DNA of 64,000 nucleotides from Embleya scabrispora DSM 41855 (GCF_000372745.1 NZ_KB889730.1:124131-188130); one strand, 5' to 3'. Counted from the stretch's first letter, positions 46,679 through 57,013 are shown. Program-made: numbers and translations. The notes: generated by a model not told the origin, from the letters alone.

Positions 46679-47812
46679 TCAGCCGGAAAGGCGCACCGGC
46701 ATGATCAGGTAGCGGTACTCGTCGGTGGCCTCGGCCTCGACGTCCGGCTTGCCGGTCATCACGGCCGGCTTCGTGGACGTGGTGAAGGAGATCTGGGCGA
46801 CCGGGGAGCCGATCGCGCTGAGCCCTTCGAGCAGGAACGTCGGGTTGAAGGCGATCGAGATCTCCTCGCCCTCCAGCGTCGCGTCGATCGCCTCGGAGGC
46901 CTGCGCCTCGTCGCCGGAACCGGCTTCGAGCACCAGTCGGCCGTCGGAGAAGGACAGCCGCACCGGGGTGTTCCGCTCGGCGACCAGGGACACGCGCTTG
47001 ACCGCGTCCACGAACGGGGCGGTCTCCACCGTCGCGACGGTCTCCGACTGCTCCGGGAACAGCGCGCGGTACTTGGGGAATTCGCCTTCGAGCAGGCGGG
47101 TGGTGGTGCGCCGGCCGGCACCCTCGAAGCCGATCATGCCCTCGCCGATCTTGTCCCCCGACAGCGCGATCTGCACGCTGTCGCCCTGGGTCAGCGACTT
47201 GGCGGTGTCGTTGAGGGTCTTGGCGGGCACCAGGGCCACCGCCGAGGAGAGGCCGTCGGCCTCGGGCTTCCAGTGGAACTGGCGGACGGCGAGCCGGTAT
47301 CGGTCGGTGGCGGCCAGGGTGACCATGTCGCCCTCGATCTCGACCCGGACACCGGTCAGCATCGGCAGCGTGTCGTCGCGGCCTGCCGCGATGGCCACCT
47401 GGGCCACGGCGGCCGCGAAGACGTCGCCCTCGACAGACCCGGCGGCGGTGGGCATGTCCGGCAGCGCCGGGTAGTCCTCCACCGGAAGGGTGGGCAGGGT
47501 GAACCGCGCGCTGCCGCAGACCACGGTCACCTTGGCGCCGTCGGTGGACACCTCGACGGGGCGGTTCGGCAGGCTCTTGGAGATGTCGGCGAGCAGTCGC
47601 CCGGACACCAGCACCCGGCCCGGCTCGTCGATCTCGGCCTCGACGCCGCCGCGGGCGGAGACCTCGTAGTCGAAGCTGGACAGCGTCAGTCGCTGGTCCG
47701 CGGCTTCCAGGAGCAGTCCGGCGAGGACGGGAACCGCCGGCCGCGCCGGGAGACTGCGCGCGGTCCACGCCACCGCATCAGCGAGAACGTCACGCTCGAC
47801 CCGGAACTTCAC
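46679..47812 (-). CDS. dnaN: DNA polymerase III sliding clamp (beta subunit)
   Basis: A 377-residue ring-forming processivity factor. MKFRVERDVLADAVAWTARS at the start, three repeated clamp domains, and the C-terminal RYLIMPVRLSG that binds clamp-binding motifs. ATG at 47812. It borders oriC on the left and is transcribed away from it. Confidence 0.97.
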   Translation of the reverse strand: MKFRVERDVLADAVAWTARSLPARPAVPVLAGLLLEAADQRLTLSSFDYEVSARGGVEAEIDEPGRVLVSGRLLADISKSLPNRPVEVSTDGAKVTVVCGSARFTLPTLPVEDYPALPDMPTAAGSVEGDVFAAAVAQVAIAAGRDDTLPMLTGVRVEIEGDMVTLAATDRYRLAVRQFHWKPEADGLSSAVALVPAKTLNDTAKSLTQGDSVQIALSGDKIGEGMIGFEGAGRRTTTRLLEGEFPKYRALFPEQSETVATVETAPFVDAVKRVSLVAERNTPVRLSFSDGRLVLEAGSGDEAQASEAIDATLEGEEISIAFNPTFLLEGLSAIGSPVAQISFTTSTKPAVMTGKPDVEAEATDEYRYLIMPVRLSG

Positions 47813-48598
47813 CGGTTCACCGCCTCCTGCCGTTACCGGCCGTCTGTCTGTCGTGTGTCTGCCGTTCGTTCGTTCGGCATCGGTGGCGGGCCGTCGGGGC
47901 CTACCACCGGGACACAGTCTGACGCACCGCGCCGACAGCCCGCGCAGCCCCCGGCAAACCCGCAGTCCACAGATTCGAGCCGCCCCGACCGTTTTCCGTG
48001 GATCTCTCTTGAACTACATGTGGTCGTAGTAGTAGGGGGTGTGGATACCGTGGATAACCCCTGTTTGCGCAGGTCAGGGCCGGTTTTTTGTCCACTTCGA
48101 GGTGTGGGTGAACCCGTGGATAAACCCCCTGTGTCTGTGGATGCCCGAATTGGCTCCACAGACCGTCCCCAGCCGTACCCGTACTTGTCCCCAGTCAATC
48201 CCCAGGTAGACGGCCACTTGTCCCCACCCTCTGCGGACGCCACTGGGCTGGGGATTCACCGTAAGGGGTGAAACCGGCCCGACTGTGGACAGATTCGTGG
48301 ACAACCTGGGGACAAGCTCGGATTTTCGGTGGACGGGACGTGGACAACCAGACAACACGGTGGTGGACGGCGCGCGGCGAAGAAGTTATCCATAGTCTGT
48401 GGAGGAATCCATTCCACATCACCACAGGAACCTGACCTGCCGGCTCGCCGGCTTTTTCCCCAGGTCCCCCAAGCCATTGTGGGGAACTCGGCAGCCGGCG
48501 CGTCATCCCCACGGTGTGGATGTCCAAGTCATCAGCGATCGGTGGATAACTCGGCCCCGATTCGGTCGATGTGACGAAGGTCATACGGGGCATACGAA
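47813..48598. other. oriC: Chromosomal replication origin oriC
   Basis: The dnaA-dnaN gap of about 840 bp has no gene but many DnaA boxes. Forward: TTGTCCACT (48088), TTGTCCCCA (48185 and 48218), TTATCCATA (48386). Reverse: TGTGGACAG (48284), CGTGGACAA (48296 and 48339), TGGGGACAA (48307). Further GTGGATAA-type boxes are at about 48050, 48115 and 48541. Two main clusters flank a box-poor stretch (48227-48283). Their number, orientation change and lack of long AT tract match the streptomycete origin. Short open frames within are not real. Confidence 0.95.
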
Positions 48599-48628
48599 GG
48601 CCGGCGGCCCCAAAGGGGAACGCCGGCC
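48599..48628 (-). terminator. Terminator after dnaA
   Basis: GGCCGGCG and CGCCGGCC form an 8-bp stem 28 bp beyond the dnaA stop. Confidence 0.6.
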
Positions 48629-48655
48629 GGTTCTCAGCGGTGATCGGGTGCCGAT

Positions 48656-50647
48656 TCAGCTCTTGATGCGGTTCGTCAACTCGGTCACCTGGTTGTAGAT
48701 CGAGCGCCGCTCGGCCATCAGCGAGCGGATCTTGCGGTCCGCGTGCATCACCGTCGTGTGGTCGCGCCCGCCGAACTGGGCGCCGATCTTGGGCAGCGAC
48801 AGATCGGTCAGCTCGCGGCACAGATACATCGCGATCTGGCGCGCGGTGACCAGCACCCGACTGCGCGAGGTGCCGCACAGGTCCTCGACGGACAGACCGA
48901 AGTACGCGGCGGTGTGCGCCATGATCGTGGTCGCCGTGATCTCGGGCCCCGCGCTGTCCGGGATCAGGTCCTTGAGCACGATCTCGGTGAGCTGTAGGTC
49001 CACCGGCTGGCGGTTCAGGCTGGCGAACGCGGTCACCCGGATCAGCGCGCCCTCGAGCTCGCGGATGTTGCGGGAGATCTTGCTGGCGATGTACTCCAGC
49101 ACGTCCGGCGGGGCGTTGAGCCCCTCCTGGATCGCCTTCTTGCGCAAAATCGCGATCCGGGTCTCCAACTCGGGCGGCTGGACGTCGGTCAACAGACCCC
49201 ACTCGAATCGGTTGCGCAGCCGGTCCTCCAGGGTCACCAGCTGCTTGGGCGGCCGGTCGGACGAGATGACGATCTGCTTGTTCGCGTTGTGCAGCGTATT
49301 GAAGGTGTGGAAGAACTCCTCCTGCGTCTGCTCCTTGGTCTCCAGGAACTGGATGTCGTCCACGAGCAGAACATCGACATCCCGATAACGTCGACGGAAG
49401 CCGTCGGCCTTGCCGTCGCGGATCGAGTTGATGAATTCGTTGGTGAACTCCTCGGAGCTCACGTAGCGCACCCGGGTGCCCGGGTACAGGCTCTTCGCGT
49501 AGTGCCCGATCGCGTGCAGCAGGTGTGTCTTGCCCAGCCCCGACTCGCCGTAGATGAACAGCGGGTTGTACGCCTTCGCGGGTGCCTCGGCGACCGCCAC
49601 CGCGGCCGCGTGCGCGAACCGGTTGCTGGAGCCGATGACGAACGTCTCGAACAGGTACTTCGGGTTCAGTCGGGCGGCCGGCTCGTGCTCCACCACACCG
49701 TGCTCGCGTCCGGTGCCCGGCCGGGCCAGCCGCAGCGGTCGCCCGCCGGGCACGTCGGCCGGTGGCACGGGCGGCGCCTGGTGGGGCGGCGGAGCCTGCT
49801 GAGGCGACGGTGATGGGCCCGACGACTGATCTCTGTCGCCGGATTGATGTGTCGAATTATCCACAAAGCTGTGGACGGAAGGTGTGGAAAAGCCGGGCGG
49901 CCCGAACAGGTCTTCGCGATCCGCGAAGAGGGTCCCTTCGGACGGCGGAATTCCCGGGTGATCCGATGAAGCCGGATTCCCCCCATAACCATATTGATCC
50001 CGAGAATCCCGCGGATCCCGCGGATCGCGGGCGTCCCGGGACTCGCGCGGTTCCCGGGGATCACGCAGATCGCGCTGTTCGCGGGCATCGCGCGCATCCC
50101 TGGGGTCCCGGGGGTCCCTGGGGTCGCGCTGCTCACGCGGATCGCGCTGATCCCGATACGGTCCGGGCGCGTAGCGCTCGTGCGGGTAGTCCTGCTGATA
50201 CTGCGGCTCGGCGTAGGGGTCGCGGTCCTGGCGATACGGCTGCTGGCCGTACGGCTCCTGGGAATAGCCGTCGCGGCCGTAGCGGTCGCCGCCATAGGAG
50301 GAGCGACCGTAGGGGCCGGGGTTGTAGTCGTCGTGTCGGGGCGAACGGTCGTGCCGCTCGGGCACCGGCTCCGGCTCGCCCGCTCCCGGCTCGACACTGA
50401 CCGCGAACCGGATCGGCCGCCCGAAACCGTGGCTCAACGCGTCCGTCACCACTTGGCGGAGCCGGGTCTCCAGGACTTCCTTGGCGAACTCGTTCGGCAC
50501 CGCGAGCAGCGCGGTGTCGGAGAAGAGGGTCAGCGGCTGTGTCCGCTGGAGCCATCCTTTGTCCTTGGCCGTGACCGAGTCGTCGGTGGCCAGTCGTTCC
50601 AGGAACCGTGCCCAGACTGCGGCGAGGTCGCTGGTGATGTCAGCCAC
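48656..50647 (-). CDS. dnaA: Chromosomal replication initiator DnaA
   Basis: A 663-residue initiator. Domain I is residues 1-88. Domain II is unusually long (about 90-325), with Tyr/Pro/Gly repeats and an Arg-Asp tract. The AAA+ domain has GESGLGKTH (Walker A, 367-375) and [10 protein letters not shown] (Walker B). Domain IV carries the DNA-binding signature [11 protein letters not shown] near the C-terminus. GTG at 50647 gives [12 protein letters not shown]. It is transcribed towards oriC and its promoter has its own DnaA boxes. Confidence 0.98.
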   Translation of the reverse strand: MADITSDLAAVWARFLERLATDDSVTAKDKGWLQRTQPLTLFSDTALLAVPNEFAKEVLETRLRQVVTDALSHGFGRPIRFAVSVEPGAGEPEPVPERHDRSPRHDDYNPGPYGRSSYGGDRYGRDGYSQEPYGQQPYRQDRDPYAEPQYQQDYPHERYAPGPYRDQRDPREQRDPRDPRDPRDARDAREQRDLRDPREPRESRDARDPRDPRDSRDQYGYGGNPASSDHPGIPPSEGTLFADREDLFGPPGFSTPSVHSFVDNSTHQSGDRDQSSGPSPSPQQAPPPHQAPPVPPADVPGGRPLRLARPGTGREHGVVEHEPAARLNPKYLFETFVIGSSNRFAHAAAVAVAEAPAKAYNPLFIYGESGLGKTHLLHAIGHYAKSLYPGTRVRYVSSEEFTNEFINSIRDGKADGFRRRYRDVDVLLVDDIQFLETKEQTQEEFFHTFNTLHNANKQIVISSDRPPKQLVTLEDRLRNRFEWGLLTDVQPPELETRIAILRKKAIQEGLNAPPDVLEYIASKISRNIRELEGALIRVTAFASLNRQPVDLQLTEIVLKDLIPDSAGPEITATTIMAHTAAYFGLSVEDLCGTSRSRVLVTARQIAMYLCRELTDLSLPKIGAQFGGRDHTTVMHADRKIRSLMAERRSIYNQVTELTNRIKS
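49997..50155 (-). repeat. Arg-Asp/Pro repeat tract in DnaA domain II
   Basis: Residues 165-217 of DnaA are built of RDP, RDA, REQ, RES and RDS triplets, about 18 in a row. On the DNA this is a degenerate nine-base repeat rich in GGATCGC/GGGTCCC. It is highly charged, so likely disordered. It is a candidate for rapid length change by slippage. Confidence 0.85.
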
Positions 50648-50775
50648 AGTGCACGCTCTTTCATTGCATCGACGCGGGTCTCGGGAGGGCTCCCAGTGTC
50701 CCGGACCCCGGGAGCGAGCGCTCCGGTCCGACCCACCTGTTCACGGTAGTGGCGCCCGGGAGCCTGCTCAACCCG

Positions 50776-50796
50776 TTGTCCACAGGCTGTGTACAG
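50776..50796. promoter_or_regulatory. DnaA boxes in the dnaA/rpmH intergenic promoter
   Basis: TTGTCCACA (50776-50784) is the streptomycete consensus box; CTGTGTACAG (50787-50796) next to it contains an imperfect reverse box. They lie 130-150 bp upstream of dnaA, where autoregulatory boxes are known in Streptomyces. The 350-bp gap (50648-50997) also has the rpmH leader, which contains a GGCCGGC/GCCGGCC stem at 50948-50971. Confidence 0.7.
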
Positions 50797-50997
50797 TCCA
50801 TCGGAGGCCACGTTTGCGCAGGTGGGCGACGTGCCCCGGATCCCCCATTTGACCCCGTCGCCTGTTGGTACGTACCGTGGGCCGGTCTAGTTGTCTGACG
50901 ACCGCTGCCGCATGTCCGAGATCATGTCGATGCGGACGTACGGTGGTGGCCGGCGGTCTTTTCTGCCGGCCCACGATTCAAATCCTGGAGCCCCCGA

Positions 50998-51135
50998 GTG
51001 AGCAAGCGCACCTTCCAGCCGAACAACCGTCGCCGGGCGAAGACCCACGGGTTCCGGCTGCGCATGCGCACCCGTGCCGGTCGCGCCATCCTTGCTGCCC
51101 GTCGCCGCAAGGGCCGCGCGGAGCTTTCCGCCTGA
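50998..51135 (+). CDS. rpmH: Ribosomal protein bL34
   Basis: A 45-residue basic ribosomal protein: [20 protein letters not shown], then [22 protein letters not shown] at 50998. The divergent position to dnaA and the order rpmH-rnpA-yidD-yidC are universal. Too short to be found by length alone but unmistakable. Confidence 0.97.
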   Translation: MSKRTFQPNNRRRAKTHGFRLRMRTRAGRAILAARRRKGRAELSA

Positions 51136-51151
51136 GTTCGCGGATCTCTCC

Positions 51152-51655
51152 GTGCTGCCTGCCGATAACCGGCTGAGGCGGCGCGAGGACTTCGCGATCG
51201 CGGTTCGCCGCGGGCGTCGAGCCGGCCGTCCGAATCTGGTCGTCCACCTGCATCGCCAGGAGACGAGTGGGCTCGTGACGTCCGAACGCACCCCGGTGAC
51301 CGCGCAGCCGTCCGAGCCGGACACCCTGCGCCAATCTGTGGCAGAGGACCCGCACGCGGATGTGGAGCACGCTCCACCACCGCGTGCGGGTTTCGTCGTG
51401 AGCAAGGCTGTCGGCCCCGCGGTTGTCCGTAACGTCGTCAAGCGTCGGCTACGCCACCTCATACGCGATCGGATGGCCCTGCTTCCGGCAGGTAGCCTGG
51501 TCGTGGTACGGGCATTGCCACCCGCAGCCCAGGCGGACCATTCCGTCCTGGCACGGGATCTGGACGCAGCGTTCGACCGGCTTCTGGGCCGGGCCGGGCG
51601 CCCTGTCGCGGTTCGAGCGGATGGGCCCGCGGCCAAGCCGGGAGCGACGGCGTGA
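51152..51655 (+). CDS. rnpA: Ribonuclease P protein component
   Basis: A 167-residue partner of RNase P RNA that matures tRNA 5' ends. It starts [20 protein letters not shown] and contains the RNR-like core [25 protein letters not shown], quoted in part. Between LVVHLHR and AGFVVSK is an extra stretch of about 45 residues (polar, Ser/Thr/Glu/Pro); ordinary RnpA has fewer than 20. GTG at 51152, 16 bp after rpmH. The stop overlaps yidD as GTGA. Confidence 0.94.
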   Translation: MLPADNRLRRREDFAIAVRRGRRAGRPNLVVHLHRQETSGLVTSERTPVTAQPSEPDTLRQSVAEDPHADVEHAPPPRAGFVVSKAVGPAVVRNVVKRRLRHLIRDRMALLPAGSLVVVRALPPAAQADHSVLARDLDAAFDRLLGRAGRPVAVRADGPAAKPGATA

Positions 51656-51996
51656 AGTACCTGTTCATGGGGTTCATTCGGGTCTATCAGTGGACGATCA
51701 GCCCGATGCTGGGGCCGGTGTGTCGCTTCTACCCGTCGTGCTCGCATTATGGGTACGAGGCGATGTCCGTGCATGGCGCCTTCAAGGGCACCTACCTCAC
51801 CGTGTGGCGCATCCTGCGCTGCAACCCCTGGAACTCTGGCGGTGTCGATCCTGTGCCGCCGCGCACACGCCGACCGTGGCGACTCCCCGAGCGGAAGTCG
51901 CGCTCGGAGTCGGAGCCGCACGAGCGGCAGCAGACGTCCAGCACCGGCCGTACCGAGCCCGCGCCCGGTGCGAACACCACCGCCCGAGGAGCTTGA
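51652..51996 (+). CDS. yidD: Membrane protein insertion efficiency factor YidD
   Basis: A 114-residue protein. The core [19 protein letters not shown] then [20 protein letters not shown] and [17 protein letters not shown] contains the three conserved cysteines. A 45-residue polar tail is added. Amphipathic, acts at the inner face with YidC. GTG at 51652, overlaps rnpA. Confidence 0.95.
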   Translation: MKYLFMGFIRVYQWTISPMLGPVCRFYPSCSHYGYEAMSVHGAFKGTYLTVWRILRCNPWNSGGVDPVPPRTRRPWRLPERKSRSESEPHERQQTSSTGRTEPAPGANTTARGA

Positions 51997-51998
51997 CC

Positions 51999-53165
51999 GT
52001 GGGGATTCTTAACCCCCTATATACCGCCGTCTCCTGGATCATCGTCCAATTCCACTCGTTGTTCAGCCCGATCTTCGGCAAGGACAGCGGTTGGTCATGG
52101 GGCTTGTCCATCGTCTGCCTCGTCGTCGTCATTCGGATCTGCCTGATCCCGCTCTTCGTGAAGCAGATCAAGGCGACCCGCGGACTCCAGGCGCTGCAGC
52201 CGCGGATCAAGGAGGTCCAGAAGCGGTACAAGGACGACCGTGAGCGTCAGTCCCAGGAAATGATGAAGCTCTACAAGGAGACGGGTACCAACCCGCTCTC
52301 GAGCTGCCTTCCGATCCTGGTCCAGTCGCCGTTCTTCTTCGCGCTGTTCCACGTGCTCCAGCGCATCTCGCAGAACCGCACGGTCGGCGTGATAGATCGC
52401 GACCTGGTGAACAGCGCCCAGCAGGCGCACATCTTCGGCGCGCCGATCGCGGCGAAGTTCACCGACTCGGCGGCCAAGATCGCCAGCCTCGGGGCCGACC
52501 TGACCACCGTGCGGATCGTCACCATCGTGATGATCGTGCTGATGTCCGGGTCGCAGTTCTTCACCCAGCGCCAGCTGATGACGAAGAACACCGACCCCGC
52601 TTCGCTCGTGGGCAACCCGTTCGCGAAGCAGCAGAAGCTGATGATGTACGCGTTCCCGATCATGTTCGCGGTCTTCGGCATCAACTTCCCCGTCGGTGTG
52701 CTCGTCTACTGGCTCACCACCAACGTGTGGACGATGGGTCAGCAGCTCTTCGTGATCAACCGCAACCCCACGCCCGGCAGCCCGGCGTTCAAGGTGCGGC
52801 AGGAGAAGCTCGCGGAGAAGGCGCGCAAGCAGGGCAAGGTGCTGCTTCCCGACGGCAAGCTGATGGACGCCGCCGAGTACGAGGCCCAGCAGGCCGAGCA
52901 GAAGGCCCAGGCGGCTCGGCGTCAGCAGCCCACCAGGCTCACCAAGTCGCAGCGCAAGGCCCGCGCCCGGGAGGACGCGGACGCGACCGGCGGGGACGCC
53001 GAGGAGCCGGTGGAGACCGGCACGGCGGCGAGCAACGGCACGTCCGGCACCGCCCGCTCGAACGGCTCGGTGAAGGGCTCGACCGCGCGGACACCGCACT
53101 CCGGCGCGCGCAACGCCGGACCGCGCAAGCAGACCCAGAGCCGGAAGCACCCGAGGAAGAAGTGA
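51999..53165 (+). CDS. yidC: Membrane protein insertase YidC (Oxa1 family)
   Basis: A 388-residue insertase. Five helices: [36 protein letters not shown] with the conserved Arg of the hydrophilic groove, then the loop [43 protein letters not shown] and [20 protein letters not shown]. The C-terminal 120 residues are basic and disordered, ending in KHPRKK, which helps contact ribosomes. GTG at 51999, two bases after yidD. Confidence 0.95.
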   Translation: MGILNPLYTAVSWIIVQFHSLFSPIFGKDSGWSWGLSIVCLVVVIRICLIPLFVKQIKATRGLQALQPRIKEVQKRYKDDRERQSQEMMKLYKETGTNPLSSCLPILVQSPFFFALFHVLQRISQNRTVGVIDRDLVNSAQQAHIFGAPIAAKFTDSAAKIASLGADLTTVRIVTIVMIVLMSGSQFFTQRQLMTKNTDPASLVGNPFAKQQKLMMYAFPIMFAVFGINFPVGVLVYWLTTNVWTMGQQLFVINRNPTPGSPAFKVRQEKLAEKARKQGKVLLPDGKLMDAAEYEAQQAEQKAQAARRQQPTRLTKSQRKARAREDADATGGDAEEPVETGTAASNGTSGTARSNGSVKGSTARTPHSGARNAGPRKQTQSRKHPRKK

Positions 53166-53230
53166 CCGCCCTCGACGGGCCGGCCGCCCACTCCACCGAC
53201 TCGCTCACTCGTCCACAAAGGAGTTCCCCT

Positions 53231-53782
53231 GTGACGGAAGGCACGACCCCCGCCGTCGACTCTCCCGCCGCCTCGCGTCGGATCACGCTCACCGCGGAGG
53301 AGATCAGCCGTCTGGAGCAGGAGGGTGAGATCGCCGCGGACTACCTGGAGGCCCTGCTCGACATCGCCGACCTCGACGGCGACATCGACATGGACGTCGA
53401 AGGCGGGCGCGCGTCGGTCTCGGTGATCGCCGGCGACGAGAGCGAATCCTCCGGCGCCGATCTCAAGCGGCTCGTCGGTCGCGACGGCGAGGTCCTGGAA
53501 GCACTCCAGGAACTGACCCGACTGGCCGTGCACCGCGAGACCGGCGAGCGCAGCCGGCTGATGCTCGACGTGGACGGCTTCCGTGCCGCCAAGCGAGCGA
53601 ACCTGGCGGAGATCGCCACCGAGGCGGTGGAAGAGGTCAAGGCGGGGGGTACCTCCCTCAAGCTGAAGCCGATGACCCCGTTCGAGCGCAAGGTCGTGCA
53701 CGACACCGTCGCGGAGGCCGGACTGCGCAGCGAGTCGGAGGGCGAGGAGCCCAATCGCTGCGTCGTCGTCCTGCCCGCCTGA
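53231..53782 (+). CDS. Jag/KhpB family RNA-binding protein (KH + R3H)
   Basis: A 183-residue protein. The KH domain spans about 30-110 ([21 protein letters not shown] with a GxxG-type loop), and the R3H domain ends it ([28 protein letters not shown], quoted in part, R-x-x-x-H pattern). It follows yidC as in most Gram-positives. Binds RNA, influences division. GTG at 53231. Confidence 0.92.
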   Translation: MTEGTTPAVDSPAASRRITLTAEEISRLEQEGEIAADYLEALLDIADLDGDIDMDVEGGRASVSVIAGDESESSGADLKRLVGRDGEVLEALQELTRLAVHRETGERSRLMLDVDGFRAAKRANLAEIATEAVEEVKAGGTSLKLKPMTPFERKVVHDTVAEAGLRSESEGEEPNRCVVVLPA

Positions 53783-53822
53783 TCGGATCCCTCCCCGGAT
53801 CCGTTTCCGCAAACCGTCGCGC

Positions 53823-53851
53823 CGGCCCCACCTGCATCACGGGTGGGGCCG
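53823..53851 (+). terminator. Terminator after jag
   Basis: CGGCCCCACC and GGTGGGGCCG form a 10-bp stem with a nine-base loop, 40 bp after the jag stop and just before rsmG. Confidence 0.75.
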
Positions 53852-53865
53852 ACGCCGTTCCTGGG

Positions 53866-54621
53866 ATGATGTTCCACGTGAAACGTCAGGACGACACGAC
53901 CCCCGACCCGCCGGCGGACGAGCGCGCGCCCGAGGCGCCGGAGGCGGCAGGTCGCCTCTTCGGTGCCAACCTGGACCGCGCGATCCGCTATGCCGATCTG
54001 CTGGCCGGGCCCGGTGTACGCCGGGGCATGGTCGGCCCACGCGAAGTCGGCCGGCTCTGGGAGCGGCACCTGCTCAACTGCGGGGTGGTCGCCGAATTGA
54101 TCGCGGAGAACGCGATCGTGCACGACGTCGGTTCGGGTGGTGGCCTGCCGGGCATCCCGCTCGCGCTGGTCCGACCGGATCTGCGGATCACCCTCGTCGA
54201 GCCGTTGTTGCGGCGCACCACGTTCCTCGACGAGGTGGTGCAGGAGCTCGGCCTCGACAACGTCGAGGTGTTGCGCGGGCGCGCCGAGGAACTGCGCGGC
54301 CGTACCTCCGCCGACGTGGTCACCGCGCGTGCGGTGGCGCCGTTGGCCAAGCTGGCCGGATGGGGCCTGCCGCTGCTTCGCTCGGGTGGCGAGATGCTCG
54401 CGCTCAAGGGCGACTCGGCCGCCGAGGAACTTCTGGAGTCCGAGGCGGACTTGCGCAAGCTCGGCGCGGTGTCCTGGACGGTCGCGCATGCGGGTGCCGG
54501 CATCGTGGACCCGTTGACCACCGTGGTCCGGGTGCGGATCGGCACGGTCGTGGCCAAGGAGTCCAAGGCGACGAAGGCGCGTCGGGCCGCGAAGGCGGCC
54601 AGGCGGCGTCCCGGAAAGTAG
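53866..54621 (+). CDS. rsmG: 16S rRNA (guanine-N7) methyltransferase RsmG
   Basis: A 251-residue SAM-dependent enzyme that methylates G527 of 16S rRNA; its loss gives low-level streptomycin resistance. Motif [17 protein letters not shown], then [16 protein letters not shown] and [12 protein letters not shown]. The C-terminal 30 residues are basic ([21 protein letters not shown], quoted in part). ATG 53866 or 53869. A one-mismatch parS overlaps its first codons, so residues 2-7 read MFHVKR. Confidence 0.94.
   Translation: MMFHVKRQDDTTPDPPADERAPEAPEAAGRLFGANLDRAIRYADLLAGPGVRRGMVGPREVGRLWERHLLNCGVVAELIAENAIVHDVGSGGGLPGIPLALVRPDLRITLVEPLLRRTTFLDEVVQELGLDNVEVLRGRAEELRGRTSADVVTARAVAPLAKLAGWGLPLLRSGGEMLALKGDSAAEELLESEADLRKLGAVSWTVAHAGAGIVDPLTTVVRVRIGTVVAKESKATKARRAAKAARRRPGK
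53871..53884. other. One-mismatch parS at the rsmG start
   Basis: GTTCCACGTGAAAC differs from GTTTCACGTGAAAC by one base. It lies inside the first codons of rsmG, about 1 kb from parA. ParB tolerates single changes poorly, so occupancy is uncertain. Confidence 0.6.
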
Positions 54622-54714
54622 TACACGGCCGGGTTGGGCCGGACGGCTGAAACGCCGTTCCTGCCCGCTCGGGGTGTGTCGTGAACGCCGTGTCATCGCC
54701 GTACCCGGGATCGT

Positions 54715-54728
54715 GTTTCACGTGAAAC
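54715..54728. other. parS: parS site upstream of parA
   Basis: Perfect GTTTCACGTGAAAC in the rsmG-parA gap, 148 bp before the chosen parA start. ParB binding here could also influence parAB expression. Confidence 0.93.
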
Positions 54729-54862
54729 GTCTTCCCTGGAAACGCTTCTACTCCCCTGAGGCGCGCCGGAACGTGACACCCTCTGAGGGTGCCGCCGCAG
54801 TGCGTGGTCATTCCGTCGGCCAGAGTTCCCATGTCGCCGCGGCAGGAGAGGAGAGTGGACCG

Positions 54863-55822
54863 TTGCCGTCCGAGTATCCGACAGCCTCGATGCCGGCGCC
54901 CCGAGTGGGCGCCGCCGTCGACGTTTCACATGAAACAGAGGCACCCGGTATCGAAGACACGCCCATCGCCCGTGCGGCCAGACAGGCCGTCGAGACGATG
55001 GGCCGCGCCTCGGAGGGACTACCGCGCCCGGAGCGCACCCGGGTGATGGTGGTCGCGAACCAGAAGGGCGGCGTCGGCAAGACCACGTCGACCGTGAACC
55101 TCGCGGCGGCGCTGGCGATGCACGGCGCTCGTGTATTGGTGATAGACCTCGACCCGCAGGGCAATGCCTCCACGGCGCTCGGGGTGGACCATCACGCCGG
55201 CACGCCGTCGATCTACGAGGTGCTCGTCGAGGGCCGCGACCTGGCCGAGGTCGTCCAGCCGGTGCGCGACGTCGAGGGCCTGTTCTGTGCTCCGGCCACG
55301 ATCGACCTGGCCGGCGCCGAGATCGAACTCGTCTCGCTGGTCGCTCGGGAGAGCCGGCTTCAGCGCGCCATCGCGTCGTATGAACAGCCGTTGGACTACG
55401 TCATGATCGACTGCCCGCCCTCGCTCGGTCTGTTGACCGTCAACGCGCTCGTGGCGGGCGCCGAGGTGGTCATCCCGATCCAGTGCGAGTACTACGCGCT
55501 GGAGGGGCTCGGTCAGCTGTTGCGGAACGTCGAACTGGTCCGTGCGCACCTCAATCCCGACCTGGCCGTGTCGACCATCCTGCTCACCATGTACGACGCC
55601 CGCACCCGGCTGGCCTCGCAGGTGGCCCAGGAGGTGCGCGACCACTTCCCGGACGAGGTGCTGCCCACCGCGATCCCGCGCTCGGTGCGGATCTCCGAGG
55701 CGCCCAGCTACGGACAGACCGTGCTGACCTACGACCCGGGTTCCACAGGGGCGTTGTCGTATCTTGAAGCGGCTCGGGAGATGGCGCTGCGCGGTGTGGC
55801 GAAGGAGAAGGAGGAAGTATGA
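54863..55822 (+). CDS. parA: Chromosome partitioning ATPase ParA (Soj)
   Basis: A 319-residue deviant-Walker ATPase that moves ParB-bound origins. The ATP motif KGGVGKTTST, DLDPQGNASTAL and DCPPSLGLLTVNAL are intact. TTG at 54863 is chosen because GGAGAGGAG precedes it; the frame is open to 54674 with a GTG at 54773, so the start may be further left. The N-terminal 60-90 residues are variable. The stop overlaps parB as ATGA. Confidence 0.93.
   Translation: MPSEYPTASMPAPRVGAAVDVSHETEAPGIEDTPIARAARQAVETMGRASEGLPRPERTRVMVVANQKGGVGKTTSTVNLAAALAMHGARVLVIDLDPQGNASTALGVDHHAGTPSIYEVLVEGRDLAEVVQPVRDVEGLFCAPATIDLAGAEIELVSLVARESRLQRAIASYEQPLDYVMIDCPPSLGLLTVNALVAGAEVVIPIQCEYYALEGLGQLLRNVELVRAHLNPDLAVSTILLTMYDARTRLASQVAQEVRDHFPDEVLPTAIPRSVRISEAPSYGQTVLTYDPGSTGALSYLEAAREMALRGVAKEKEEV
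54923..54936. other. One-mismatch parS within parA
   Basis: GTTTCACATGAAAC differs at one central base from parS. It encodes part of VSHET in the variable N-terminal region of ParA. Confidence 0.6.
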
Positions 55823-56922
55823 GCGGACCACGCAGGGGTTTGGGCAAGGGGCTCGAATCCATGATCCCCACTCGGCCGTCGAAGCCGTCGTCCTCCGCCG
55901 CGGAGACTCTGCGCAAGATGGCGGCGATAGCGACCGACGAGCCGGCCATGTCGCCGGCCTCGGTTCCGGTCCAGGACTCGCCCCGCCGGGGACCGGTGCA
56001 GCCGGCCGCGCTGTATGCCGAACTGCTGCTCGATGTGATCACGCCGAACCCCCGCCAGCCTCGCGAGGTGTTCGACGAGGGCGCGATGGCCGAGTTGGTC
56101 CAGTCGATCCGGGAAGTGGGTGTGCTCCAGCCGGTCGTGGTTCGAGCGACCGGCGACGGTACCTACGAACTGGTGATGGGCGAGCGTCGGTGGCGGGCCT
56201 CCCGGGAGGCGGGGCTGACCCACGTTCCGGCGATCGTCCGGGTCACGCAGGACGACAAGCTGTTGCTCGACGCGCTCCTGGAGAACCTGCACCGTTCCGA
56301 ACTCAACCCGCTCGAAGAGGCCATGGCCTACGAGCAGTTGCTGGAGGAATTCGCGTGCAGCCACGAAAGCCTCGCCAAGCGGATCGGGCGCTCACGCCCG
56401 TATGTGTCGAACACCCTGCGGCTGTTGAAGTTGCCGGCGGAGGTGCGCACCAGCCTGGCGGCCGGGACGCTGCTCGCCGGGCACGCGATCGCGTTGCTCA
56501 AGATCGAGGAATATCCGGATCAGCTGGCCAAGCTTGCCAATCGCATCATCCGCGAGGGCATGACGGTGCGTACCGTCGAGGAAATCGCCTCGCAGATCAG
56601 GAGTGAGGATTCGGCGCGGCCGGCGAAGGCGCAGAAGCCGCGCCCCGGTGGGATCGTCACGCCGGCCCTGAACCAGCTCGCGAATGGACTCAAGGACCGC
56701 TTCGAGACCGAGGTGAAGGTGGTCCTCGGCCCGAAGAAGGGGAAGATCGTTGTCGAGTTCGCGTCGATCGATGATCTGAAACGCATCCTGGCTTCGATGG
56801 CGCCGGGTGAGGGCGATCAGCTCGCCAAGCGACTGAGTGATCCGCAGGCTCAGGGAGGGCCCGGGCCGACGCCGGCTGCCCCCACCGCGGCCGATGACGA
56901 ATCCTCGGTGCTGGTGCCGTAG
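55819..56922 (+). CDS. parB: Chromosome partitioning protein ParB (CTPase)
   Basis: A 367-residue parS-binding clamp. N-terminal ParA-interacting stretch RRGLGKGLESMIP; the CTP-binding domain has NPRQPREVF, GERRWRAS and ENLHRSELNPLEEA; the helix-turn-helix is ESLAKRIGRSRPYVSNTLRLL, quoted in part. A C-terminal dimerisation domain follows. ATG at 55819 overlaps parA by four bases. Confidence 0.97.
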   Translation: MSGPRRGLGKGLESMIPTRPSKPSSSAAETLRKMAAIATDEPAMSPASVPVQDSPRRGPVQPAALYAELLLDVITPNPRQPREVFDEGAMAELVQSIREVGVLQPVVVRATGDGTYELVMGERRWRASREAGLTHVPAIVRVTQDDKLLLDALLENLHRSELNPLEEAMAYEQLLEEFACSHESLAKRIGRSRPYVSNTLRLLKLPAEVRTSLAAGTLLAGHAIALLKIEEYPDQLAKLANRIIREGMTVRTVEEIASQIRSEDSARPAKAQKPRPGGIVTPALNQLANGLKDRFETEVKVVLGPKKGKIVVEFASIDDLKRILASMAPGEGDQLAKRLSDPQAQGGPGPTPAAPTAADDESSVLVP

Positions 56923-56954
56923 TCGACGCGGGAGCAGTAGTGGACACCGGAACG

Positions 56955-56992
56955 AGGAAGGGGCCGCGGTCGTTGACCGCAGGCCCCTTCCT
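56955..56992 (+). terminator. Terminator after parB
   Basis: AGGAAGGGGCC pairs with GGCCCCTTCCT, extended by an inner GCGGTC-gtt-GACCGC stem. It is 32 bp past the parB stop and immediately precedes a parS site. Confidence 0.85.
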
Positions 56993-56999
56993 TGCTTGT

Positions 57000-57013
57000 G
57001 TTTCACGTGAAAC
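57000..57013. other. parS: parS site downstream of parB
   Basis: Perfect GTTTCACGTGAAAC. The next one is 52 bp away. Confidence 0.93.

Noticed and set aside
47833-48243. Open frames within the dnaA-dnaN gap
   Set aside because: The region is a dense set of DnaA boxes (oriC); frames have no ribosome sites or protein likeness.
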